Of a stretch of DNA of 64,000 nucleotides, positions 36,382-47,400 are shown piece after piece. The notes below the pieces were generated by a model. It searched no databases. It was not told the DNA's origin and saw only the letters and a program-made list of their open reading frames with translations. Position 1 is the stretch's first letter. Every line of letters begins with the position of its first letter. Made by a program: the position numbers and the translations under genes. This stretch comes from Strongyloides papillosus (taxonomy: Eukaryota > Nematoda > Chromadorea > Rhabditida > Strongyloididae), in assembly GCA_005656395.1 (NCBI GenBank), contig SRSI01000044.1, positions 806,001 to 870,000 of the forward strand. The letters are read 5' to 3'.

Positions 36382-37805
36382 GATATTGTATTATTTGTAT
36401 TCACAAAAGATTGTCATTAATATGAAAACTTTTGTAATTTGTAGTTCTTTTACTAAAATGTCTTCAACTAAATATAATTACTGCTAATTTTATACAAAAA
36501 AAAATATTAAAAAATAATTATAGAGGTTTTTTGGTTAATTACTAACAAAAACTTATAGCTGTTTTCCGATTAATTTTATATAAAAAATAAGTTTAAGTTG
36601 CTTGGAAAATACATAAATTGTTGTCCTATCGTAGCATTTATTTTTAAATAAAAAATTATTAAAATACATTGCTGTGAAAGTAACCATTTAAAAAATCATT
36701 AATAAGTATTATTCTTCCAAACGGTTTAAAATCATATCATTAACTTTATTTTTTGTTTACACTAATAATATCGATTGACTTTATTTTTGCATCAAAACTT
36801 ATTTTTGTATAAAGAAAATTGCCAGTAATTAGACTAAACTATAAAAATGTAAATCGAGTTTGTCTATTTTCACTATAAATTTCAAGCTAATGTAAATAGA
36901 AACATTCTTGATGAAACAATTAAATGTATAAAAACGCTGTGAAATAATTGAAATATTTTTAAATTCGTATCTTTTTAAATTTTTTTCTTTTTATAATTTT
37001 AACATCAAAAAGTTCTTCTATCTTAAAATTTTATCATATTTTTATTAAAACATTTAATCGTAACTCATTTAGATGGAAATATAGTTGAGATTTTCATTTT
37101 GTTTGGTTTATTTAAAAAGTTAAAATATACTTAAATTTTTTCAATATTGATCAATAGAAAAATTACTGTTACTTTATTACAATAATTCGGATAAATTTAA
37201 TATATAAACATTAATAACACATTTCAAATATATAGATAAAATCTATATGTAATTTTATAATAAAAGACTATTATTTTTATAAAATTTTTATTAATTATTC
37301 TATGCTTTACAAAATTTTTGAAAATTAATTTAATCTTTAAATAAATATAACTCGTAAAGTTCGATTTTTTGGAAAGTGTTGACATGTATATCTGAAAAAA
37401 GTACTTTTTTTATAATTTTTTGAAATATATCTTATCAAATATTAGTTAAAGTTATTCAGTTCAGAAAAAAATTATTCTTTTGATATTTTTTACAAAAATT
37501 TACGTTAACATGTTTTAAATAGGAGATTTTGTTCCTACAGATATTAATTTTTTTAATAATTGTAAATGTATTTAACTTCTGTTGTACTCAGGTATTTGTA
37601 TCAAACTATTTAAATATTTACAAAAGTTAACTCAAAAAAAGACCAACGCAATTGGTAAATTTTATTGCAAACTATAGAGATGAGAATTAACTTTTTTTAA
37701 CTGTTAATAACACTGCATAATTTTTTAATTTTTAAAATAATTATAGCTTTTTTACTGATGTTAACTACGCATTGATATATTGTTAATAATAAATTTTTTA
37801 TCCAC
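36382..37805. other. AT-rich intergenic sequence
   Basis: Nothing recognised in about 1.4 kb. Confidence 0.5.
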
Positions 37806-37863
37806 TTAGGTGGAACAAATTTTTTGTATTTTAACATAATTTGCGTCAATTTTTTGTTTGTAG
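37806..37863. repeat. right-end fragment of the CACACA-ended TIR element
   Basis: The segment TTAGGTGGAACAAATTTT and the following bases, ending TTTTTTGTTTGTAG, match the right ends of the copies at 31763-32721 and 40308-41243. No matching left end was found. It lies about 100 bp upstream of the astacin-like gene. Confidence 0.4.
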
Positions 37864-37967
37864 TCAACATACAAATTAATATTATTTACTTACAAATGCT
37901 TTAAATTCAGTGACAATATTGTAAAAATCATAAAACATTTGTTGTACCATTTTTTTTAGTTTTCAAA

Positions 37968-39149
37968 ATGAAGAAAACTTTTTTATTATTTTGGCTAATA
38001 TTCTTATCTAATATTCAAAATGTAAGTCTTTAGCATTATCAAATAATCGTTTTATAGATAATAGAAAGCAAAAGTTTTAAGAACCGTATAAAGCTTAAGC
38101 CGAAAAATTCTTTCCCTGCTTATATAAAAACACCGGGCAATATCAAAGCTTATATTTCAATCAAACTAGATAAAAATAACACAATAGCTTCACAGCTCCA
38201 TAATTTTCCATATGTATCGTGTTTACGTTTTAATTTACAAAAACATCCCGTAAAACAAATGGGTATTAACTTTCTTTTATCTAAAAGTAGTAATAGAGTG
38301 CAACTATCTACTAGTTCTAAAAAGCCTACAAAAGTATTCTTGAGAAAAAATACACTTTTATATACAAAAGAATTGTTTTATTATATTGGCATCGCTCTTG
38401 GTTTGATGCCAGAAATTAAACGTTTTGATAGAGATAAATATGTGGAAGTTTTTTCCAGAAATGTTTCAAGTAAATTTCAGTCCTATTATAAAAAGGAGAA
38501 ATATAATGATAAGCTTATTGCCGGTACTGGTTTTGATTTTTCCTCCGCTATGCTTGTTCCTCCTTTTTACCGGTGTAAAAGAAATAACATTGCATATAAA
38601 ACTAAGTTATACCCATATTATGAGAGAACATTTAGTGTATATAAAGTCTTTTCACATAACGATTTGAAGCGCATAAACTATTTATACTGTGGCAATCGAT
38701 GCAAAAAAACTAATGATTGCCAGAGAGGAGGATATTATAACTTGAAGTGTGATGCTTGTAACTGTCCAATGGGGATAACAGGAAAAAAATGTGAAGATAT
38801 TGGACCTAACGATAAAAAATGCAAAAATAAGAACAAATTTGTTGCGTCTAAATATAGGAAAGAATTATTAGTAAAAAATGATAGTCGATTCTGTGTATAT
38901 TCAATAAAATCTAAAAATAAAAAAGTAGAAGTTACTATTTTAGATTTAAAATTATCGATGTCTAATAAATGTGAATATGGTATTGGAATGGAAGTTAAAT
39001 ATGCTCGGGACAAAGGAGCATTAGGTATTTTATTGTGTCAAAATTACAAAAATATTAAATTACCAGCATTATCAAATGAAGTAATTATCATCTTCGGAAA
39101 TCATAACCCCAATAATTTGTTTAAAGTATCCTATCGAGAAGTTAATTAG
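37968..39149 (+). CDS. astacin-like EGF-CUB secreted protein, catalytically dead
   Basis: Exon 1 is 37968-38021 (18 codons, MKKTFLLFWLIFLSNIQN, a signal peptide). A 36-bp GT..AG intron spans 38022-38057, and exon 2 runs 38058-39149. Together they encode about 381 residues. The astacin domain spans about 33-232: VSCLRF near 71, a degenerate zinc site at 126-137 and a degenerate Met-turn at 178-185 (DFSSAML). An EGF-like module follows at about 229-263 (CGNRCKKTNDCQRGGYY, CNCP) and then a CUB-like domain to the end. The family's HExxHxxGxxH zinc motif reads YYIGIALGLMPE: all three His and the catalytic Glu are lost, and the Met-turn Tyr is also gone. The family arginine and following DRD remain. 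The frame is open, so it is probably a secreted pseudoenzyme, perhaps a binding protein or decoy (inference). A broken relative lies tail-to-tail at 42147-43329. Confidence 0.88.
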
Positions 39150-39752
39150 ATTTATATAAAATAATCATAAAATATTTAATGTAAGTTTATTTTCATCTTT
39201 AAATCTATAGGGAATACTATTTAACTTTCTTGGTGCAAATTTTTTATTAATTATGAAATATAATTTTAGTGAAGTAAAGAAAATTACAAATGAATTACTT
39301 TTATTATAATTAAAAAATTAATGCTGATTTGTAATTATATTCATTTCAAGGCAAGCTATCAAGATAAATTATTCTATTGATGGAGATATTAGTTTTTTTT
39401 TAGAAATAAGTTTTTGGTTAAATAAATACGATTAAAATGTTATAATGTTATGTTAAAAATTGTTTTGTTAATGGTATCTAGCCTATCATTATATATTATC
39501 TGTTTTCAATTCAGTACCCAAGTAATCTAATTCATATGCGAAAGACTTGTAATCTTTTCTGAGACAATTTAGTAAATCGTAGCTTACTTAATCTTAACTT
39601 TTAGATTTTTTTTTATAAATAATTATAAAGTATGGTTACACATTAAAACATATATTAAATACAAAGTAAAAAGAAAAATTATATTTAATCTTACAAAAAA
39701 TAATTGTGAAGAAAAATGAATATTATAGCAATAAATTAATTAAAAACAAATA
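39150..39752. other. AT-rich intergenic sequence
   Basis: Nothing recognised between the convergent astacin-like gene and Spt4-like copy. Confidence 0.45.
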
Positions 39753-40177
39753 TTATGTATAAACAAAATCTCTAGAATGTTTGATATATTTTATACCATA
39801 CACCTTTAATTCTCTTATTACATTTTTTAGTAATGTTCCACAAATTGATAATGCGTACTGCCCAGGTAATGCTTTTCAAAGCTCTGCAAAGAACGATTTA
39901 TTAGAATGGTTGTTTAAAAAAAATTTGAACTCACGTAATATTTACAAATAAATAAATCTAAAAGGTATAAAGTAAACACTAATCTGTCATGATTTGCGCT
40001 GGTACAAGAGCAAACATATTTTTTATCTTCTTTTAACACAAAGTAATTTTCACAATTATCACAACCATTTATCAAAAATAAATATACAGTTTCTACTGGT
40101 CCACATAACAAACATGCTCTAATATTTTTATTGGTATTTGGAAGAATATCGATATTGTAAACTAATTCGCAATCCAT
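39753..40177 (-). pseudogene. Spt4-like transcription elongation factor copy, probably broken
   Basis: The N-terminal part (40177-39914) starts MDCELVYNIDILPN and contains NIRACLLCGPVETVYLF, GCDNCENYF and CTSANHD. These are the Spt4 zinc-ribbon signatures with both CxxC pairs kept. Spt4 normally pairs with Spt5 to regulate RNA polymerase II elongation. Downstream, another frame reads PGQYALSICG, LLKNVIRELKVYGIKY and SRD, the Spt4 C-terminus, ending at 39753. Between them the usual SWV..WQR region is poorly conserved (DLFICKYYVSSNFF). A GTGAGT..GCAG intron of about 50 bp can be proposed, but after it the frame needs a one-base shift near GAAAAGCATTACCTGGG. It is either a decayed duplicate of an essential gene or a gene with an unusual splice pattern. 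Confidence 0.7.
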
Positions 40178-40307
40178 AACTTAAAAAGATAATATTAATA
40201 ATGAGTGAAAAAGGAAAGGTAATTAGTTAAAATAATTTCTTTATTCACTGAATTATAGAAATATTAATCAATGATAGAAAAATTTTCATAAGAGTAAATA
40301 ATTTATA

Positions 40308-41243
40308 CACACAAAAAAAAATGGGACAAATTTTGACATTATTACATAAAATGCAATAAAATGTCCCACCACTTTGAAATGTCAAAATTTATTCAAATTT
40401 TAAAAATATCAGGCGACAACAAAAATGTTTTAAATGACGCAAAATGTTAGATTTTCGCATAAATTTGGTCGTTTTTTTACAAAAATATATACTTTTAATA
40501 TTTTGAAGTAATGAAACATTTATTTAATCTTAGAAATTTTAAAAATATTCACCTATTTTAGAATCTAATTTGTTTTTATAATATATTATGAAATGAGTTA
40601 TCAGAAGTCAATTTCGTGTAAAGTTGTTAACGTTTTAACAAAAATCATTCTTTTAAACAACCCGTTAACACCAGTAAATTTAAAAATTTTACAACAACAA
40701 TAAGAAAGGGTGATAATTATCTAACCATACAAAGTAATCTTTATTGAAAATATTATCTTAGTACTTGCTATTTTTCTTATTTAAATTAAAATATTTAGAA
40801 ATTTTTTTACTATGAACAAAACGTATAATGTTTTAAAACTTTTAATCAGTTTGACTTTTAAAGATGATCTTGAAAAACAGTATAAAAAAGTTGAGTCATC
40901 AGATTAATATAACTTTTTATAAAAATCTTATTTATAGTTATTCAAACAATTAAAGAATATCTAAAAAATACTATCATATGTCGATAAATACTCTTTATAA
41001 AAGCATTTTTTAATCTTATAATAAGTTAAATTCTAATATTGTATTTTAAAGTGTATTGTAAAAAATAATTTAAGTTTTAAAATAAATACAATAAAATATA
41101 AAAATTTATTTTAATTATTGCCTTGACTTTTTGTAAAAAATAGTTGCGTTAAAATTATCGCAAATCAAGAAAATTCAAATTTTATTAGGTGGGACAAATT
41201 TATTACATTTTACGCAAATGTGTGTCCCATTTTTTTTTGTGTG
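40308..41243. mobile_element. CACACA-ended TIR element, copy 3 (best preserved)
   Basis: The 936-bp element has ends CACACAAAAAAAAATGGGAC at left and GTCCCATTTTTTTTTGTGTG at right. TGTCCCACC / GGTGGGACA boxes lie about 60-70 bp inside. TA flanks (40306-40307, 41244-41245). Non-coding. It lies between the Spt4-like copy and the broken astacin gene. Confidence 0.88.
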
Positions 41244-41245
41244 TA

Positions 41246-42146
41246 GAGATTTATAATTAATTTAGGATACAAAATATTTAAAATGTTGTCGACTGCTTTT
41301 TAAAAGTTGAAGAATTTAAATAGTATAAAATATAATGACATAAAGCATTTCATTAAAATTTAACATTAAACAATTTTTTTCAACAAACGAAATGTTGATG
41401 TTTAAAGAATTTTCTTTATAATTGATCAAACTATTATTAATGTTTTGATAGTGCTTTTTTTATGCAATACTAATAAAATAAATGCTTTTTTCTATTCGAA
41501 ATCATTACTTATAATATACGATGTTACCATATTTAAAAAAAATAACATGAATTTATTTGATTGATTTGGTTGAGAAATATTAAAATAAATTTTTCTTTTA
41601 ATTTTAAATTTACTTAAAAAAATTTAAGAACCTATGAATACAAAGAGATTAGTAGCTTGTGAATTATTATTCTAGTACTAACGTGGAACATTTTTAGAAG
41701 ATAAATTAAATAATATTATTATAATTTTTAAATGGTTAGATTTTGATATTTAATATCTAATAAACAATATATGTTTTCTAATAAATTAATTGTATATTAA
41801 GTAATTATTTTTTTATAGATTATGAATTTTAACATATGATGTTTAATTCTTTTTCATTAGTTCTGATTTATTGTACAAAGTAATCAATGTACATCACAAT
41901 GATTTCTGGGCATTGTATCATAAATATTTAAAAATTGTTAAAAGTACGTTAAATCATTTCGTATATTGAATCAATAAATTTGATATTTTTATAAAGAAAT
42001 AGTTCATTAAAACAGTTAATTTAAAAAATTGTAAAAGAATTTTTGAACAAAGTTATATTTAAGGTTGGATATGTTTATATCTAATGTTAAATAAATTAAA
42101 TAAAATTTGCAGAACTATAAATAGCGAAAATAACAATACTTTACTT
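41246..42146. other. AT-rich intergenic sequence
   Basis: Nothing recognised. Confidence 0.45.
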
Positions 42147-43329
42147 TTAATTGACTTCTTGATAAGAAATACTCAATTTGTTATTTGGTTTACTATCACC
42201 AAAAGTAACAAATATTTCACATGATTGTGCAGGAATCTTAATATTCTTGTAATTGTCGCATAACCTAAGACCTACTGCGCCTTTATCTCAGCTATATTTG
42301 ATTTCAAGTTCAATCTCATGTGCGCAAAGGTTAACTCTTGATAATTTTAGTTCTGAAACAGTAATTCTAATTTTTTTTCCCTTTTTTCGATTTTATAGAA
42401 AAATGGCACATTCCAGCAAAATTTTTCACTAGCAATTTTTTTTCAGATCGAGATGCCCAGAGGTTTCTCTCGATACTACAATTACCTAAATTAGGATACA
42501 TACTTGTACATTTTTCATCCATTAATCTGTAAGGACATTTACATACAAAACAACTTTGTTCGTGGTAACCACCATGGTCACATTTATGTGTTTTTTCACA
42601 TTCATCTTTACAATATAAATAATTTATACGTTTAAGATCATTGTGAGAAAAAAACTCAAATTGACTAAATAGTTTTTCATAATAGGGATATAATTTTGAC
42701 ACATAAGTTCTTCCTTTGTTTTTACTCCCGTAGTAAGAATTAATAAGCATTACAGACGAAAAATCAAAACTAGTATTAGCTGAGAATTTATCAATGTATT
42801 TTTTCCTTTTATAATATTTTTTAAATGATCTGTGAATATTTTTCCATAAAATTTTTACATTTTTATCTCTGTCGTAGCGTTGAATTTCTGGACTCAAGCC
42901 AAGTGCAAGACCAACATAATATGATAATTGTCTTGTATTATTTAATACACTCTTTTTTAAATATACATCTGTAGGCTTTTTAGAATTGGTTGATAATACC
43001 ACTTTGCTATATTTTTTAGAAAATAAAAAGTTAATACCTATACTTTTAATTCGAGAATTTTGCTCTTTGAATTCTAAACAAGATGTATGATTCAAATAAA
43101 AAAGTTGATTATATATTCGAACACTATCAATATCTTTTGAAATATAAAACTTGATAAATTCTGGTTTAATAGGATAAGGTGAAATTTTCTTGTGCCATTT
43201 AGTCTTTCTATGTTTTGAAAAACTTTCGCCTTTTATTGTCTAAGAAAAATTATTTTTTACCGTAAAAAAACTTACATTTTGAAGACTACACAATAAAATT
43301 ATCAAACAAATTAAAAAAATATCTCTCAT
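42147..43329 (-). pseudogene. second dead astacin-like EGF-CUB gene, frameshifted
   Basis: Exon 1 is 43329-43276 (MRDIFLICLIILLCSLQN, signal peptide). A 36-bp intron spans 43275-43240, at the same codon and of the same length as in the plus-strand paralogue. Exon 2 continues as an astacin-like domain with HTSCLEF, then YYVGLALGLSPE in place of the zinc motif (all His and the Glu lost), IQRYDRD, SFDFSSVML as Met-turn, an EGF-like module (CKDECEKTHKCDHGGYH) and the start of a CUB domain. The frame fails at an A8 run near 42370, giving an early stop at 42367. One base over, the CUB domain resumes (ITVSELKLS...NYKNIKIP...SISYQEVN) to a stop at 42147, interrupted by a TGA near 42290 where the paralogue has an Arg codon. 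Two lesions in one domain indicate a pseudogene, although a shortened protein of about 300 residues could still be made. Confidence 0.85.
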
Positions 43330-44033
43330 TATAGATAATAAAAAATCAACTTTTGAATGATAAATACATTTTTTTAATATATGACAATTAAAAACAGATT
43401 ACAACAATATGCAACGTGACAAAAGAAAATAAAATTTCAACATTTTACTTTTAGTGGTTAAAAATGAAAAAATATGTCAAATTTGTTTAAACAATACTGA
43501 TTACAAATTTATGTTTAAAGATTCTAAATATTAAAGAACGTTCAATTTAATTTATCAGAAATTACTTTCTATTTACTTTTTTTAAAAAAAAAATCATTCA
43601 TATCGATAAAAATAATAACAATTTAAAATTAAACATTTATAGTGTTAATATAGATAATGTAGTAACTTATATTATTAGCATATTTATAAAAATTTTTAAT
43701 AAATTGAGCTGTTTCATTTACATAAACATTGAATTTATAAAAAAATTACAGAGATTTTGTTCTACACATGTTTTGTATAAAATAATATATTGTTTCTTAA
43801 TAATTTATAAAAGAATTATTTTCTTGTTGCAGGTTGTTAAAAAAGGTACATAAAACATTAATCAGTTTAGATAAAATTTTTTTGTTCACAATTTGATGGA
43901 AAGTTATTAAACAAAAAACATTTTCTACATTGATAATTGTAAATAAAATTTTTGTGCTATACTGTTTGCTATACACACTTTATTTATTAAATAAAATAAA
44001 TTAAAAAATAGTTTAGCGATTATACTGCAATAT
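43330..44033. other. AT-rich intergenic sequence
   Basis: About 0.7 kb between the astacin-like start and the PGDH stop codon. Nothing recognised. Confidence 0.45.
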
Positions 44034-44146
44034 TTAACATTGTTTTTTCTTTGATAAAACTTCATTAGCATTCAAGGCACTAAAATTTTCTTTTCCTTCA
44101 TTTAATGAAATAATATTTTGGGCAATTTCTACAGCTACACGATTTT

Positions 44147-44150
44147 GTGC
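44147..44150. repeat. 4-bp target duplication, left copy (GTGC)
   Basis: GTGC immediately precedes the retrotransposon and is repeated at 48887-48890 after it. Removing the element and one copy restores the PGDH reading frame, which confirms the boundaries. Confidence 0.92.
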
Positions 44151-44429
44151 AGTAAATTTATAAAATTATTGGCGTATACTATATAGAAAGCAGATCCGTA
44201 TCAGTTTATCACAAACTTTATTATCACTTAACACAAATTACATAAAATAACACAAAATGACATAAAATAACGCAAACCCCTAAAATATATAAAAAATATA
44301 GTGACATATAAAAAAGAGACAGGTGTTACAAAGAGAACATAAAATAAAATGACTTAAGTTACAAAACATCTTGGTATTTATACTAATTTAGTAGGATATA
44401 TAAAATTCCAATTCGTACTTTATTTCACT
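44151..44429 (-). repeat. 3' LTR of the retrotransposon
   Basis: The 279-bp LTR begins AGT and ends ACT. As far as I can read, it is identical to the copy at 48608-48886. It is preceded on the coding strand by a purine-rich tract (44430-44441, GAAGAATAGAGG) that overlaps the end of the coding frame and suits plus-strand priming. Confidence 0.95.
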
Positions 44430-44432
44430 CCT

Positions 44433-47400
44433 CTATTCTTCAGAAGTTTGTTCTCCAGAATCTTCTCCATTTCTAGGGTGTTCATTACTTGAGGTATTAT
44501 CAGAAGGTGAGAAACTTTTGACCATAGACTTGTGTGCTACATATGGTCTACCACGGGAGTTAGGCTTCTTTTTATAACAAACACGATATTCATCAGATGA
44601 TACAACAACATAGGGACCGTTGTACAAGAATTCAAACTTGTTCTTAGGATTAACCCGTTTGACCAAGATTAAATCACCTTTTTCATATCTTTGTGTTTCA
44701 TGTGGAGGGTAGGTATGCTTGACAGATAATCTTTTGTTGACCATATTGTTAAAACTTTCAGAATAAGCACATTGAACTCTGTAAAGAAGTTCATCTAATT
44801 CAACATTCTTATCAATAGAACATGGCATAACTAATTTAATATCAGTGACCAAATTAGGTTGAGATCCAAAGAAAATATGGAAAGGACTAAATTCACCAGT
44901 ATCATGAGGGGTTGTATTGTAGTTGTAACAACAATATTCCAATATGGCATCCCATTCTTTCAAGTGTATTGGTGTATCCGTATCATTTAAAAACTTTGAG
45001 ATCATTGATTCAATTGTGCGGAAAGCTCTTTCAACAATTGATGAAGAAGAGTGTATGTATGGTGTACCTTTCTGATGATAGATTCCCATAGCCATGCACA
45101 GATCTGTAAACTCTTGAGTATAGTAGGCAGCACAATCAGATCTTATTACCAACGGTTTACCAAAACGATGAATTAACGTAGCTACACCTTCAGCAACACT
45201 AACACAGCTACAATCCTTCAACGGCATACCCATAAGAAAGCGGCTACATGCATCAACCATTAATAAAATGTATTTGTTACCAGATCTAGATAAGTTACTT
45301 TGATATGGTCCACTTAAATCAATGTAATAACATATTCTTGGTTCACTATATCCAATAATCTTCTCACCCCCTCTTTTAGCATAAGACAAATTTCTATATT
45401 GACATGGAACACATTTCTTGACAATAGACATTATGATTTGACTTTGTAAAGGATTATACCATCTAGGACGTAAGATTCTTAATAACTTCTGATGATTAAA
45501 ATGTCCACTTTGATGTATCTTTGAAGCAACAATTTCAAATTTATCCTTAGGAAGATATGGAACCCAGGTCATTTTTCCATTAACATCAATATTCTTTCCT
45601 TTTAATCCTTGAAAATCATCTAACTCATAGTTATTCATAAGTTCATCTTCAGCTTGTATTCTTCTCAGGTCAAATTCACCAACCATGTTTCTTTCTTTAG
45701 TACCATAAAGTTGAGAGATATTATTGACAACATTAGCATCTACAGAACGACTTAATAAATCAGCTACCTTATTTAAAGATCCAGGACAATGTACAGCTTT
45801 GACATTATATTCAGTCAATTCAGATAACCATGATTCAATCATAGGAGTTAATTCAGAATGATCATCACCATTAATCATACTAACAACAGGTTTATTGTCA
45901 CAATGAATAATTATATCCATACCAATAAGGCGAGCACGTTGAGATCTAAAGAATAACGTTATTGCATGAAGTTCAAGATGAGTTGAGGATCTTGTTTTAA
46001 TTTTATGAGGACGTGTCTTCGACCAAAATAATATAGGAACATAACTTAACTTCTTCTTTTGATTATCATCATTGTTGTTATCATTATCCTCTTCCTGTTT
46101 GTCATTCATTTCAACTAATTGAGTCATACAAGCACCATAAGCACATTGTGAAGCATCACTAAATATGTGTACAGGTAAATCAGGATTCAAATGACCAAGT
46201 GTAGGAGATTCTAATAATCGACGTTTTGCTTCATTGAATGCCTGTCTTTCAATTTCACCAAATTTATAAACAGTATCTTTTTCTAATAATCTATATAAAG
46301 GACTTAATAATTTAGCATAGCATATAATAAAAGATTGAAAGAAAGCTAAGCATCCAAGAAATGATCGTAATTGTCTAATATTTGAAGGTTCTTGAATCTT
46401 TGAGATTGCCAGAGCAGAAGTTTTATCAACTTCTAAACCTTTTGGTGATACACAATATCCAAGAAATCGAACAGATTGAGATAAAAAGGTAGATTTAGAT
46501 AAGCTTATTTTCAATCCAAATTTATGAAGTTGTTTTAGTACTTCACTGACAACATCTAAATGATGATTTTCATCTAACTTAGAATAAATAAGTCCATCAT
46601 CGGCATAGAATCTAACTTTATCTTTCATTGAAGCAGTAACTTGATCCATGATTTGAGCAACAATTGAACTTGAATTAATAAATCCTTGTGGAAGTCTAGT
46701 AAATTCAAATGTTCCTTCTTCTTCAGTATATAGTCCAAATCTATGACAATCATCTTGATGTAAAACAAATTGATGATAACAAGATACTAAATCGATTTTA
46801 CTAAAATATTGATATTCATGTAAATCTTCAAGCATATTCTTTATATTAGCACAGGGATATCTCCATGGGACAGTAACAGAATTCGTTTTTCTTAAATCTA
46901 AAGTAGCTCTGTATCCTTCACCACCAGGTTTCTTTACACATATTAAATTGTGTAAATATTGAGTATTTGATTTTCTTATAACACCAGATTCTTTTAATTC
47001 GTTAATTAACTGTCTGGCTAATGGTTTCAAATGATTACTCCAATTAAATTTTTTGAATTGATGAGGAAATTCACTTAAATATCTTTGCTTCGGTACAGTA
47101 ATTGAGCATCTTCCAATATCAGTCTTAGATTGGGAGCACATTGATTTAAATTCAGGAAATCTTCTAACCAGTTCATCTTCAACATTCAAATTACTTTTAG
47201 ACGGCTCAATTATCAATGAATTTGCACTTTTATAACTATTCTTTCCTTTGATTTCAATTTCATGCCCATTAATACAAACAACATTATTAGAGAGATTGAA
47301 AGTTATATCACCAAATTTATTGATACCAGGAGTTCCTATTAATAACTGATAAGCAGGATCAATAAGAGATTCAGGAAAAACTTGACATTCCAAAACATAA

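Noticed and set aside
38735..39013. Antisense frame opposite the astacin-like gene
   Set aside because: Shadow of the coding strand. The sense frame has domains and a matching paralogue.
37968..39149. Calling the astacin-like gene an active metalloprotease
   Set aside because: All zinc ligands and the catalytic Glu are replaced in both copies, so activity cannot be claimed.
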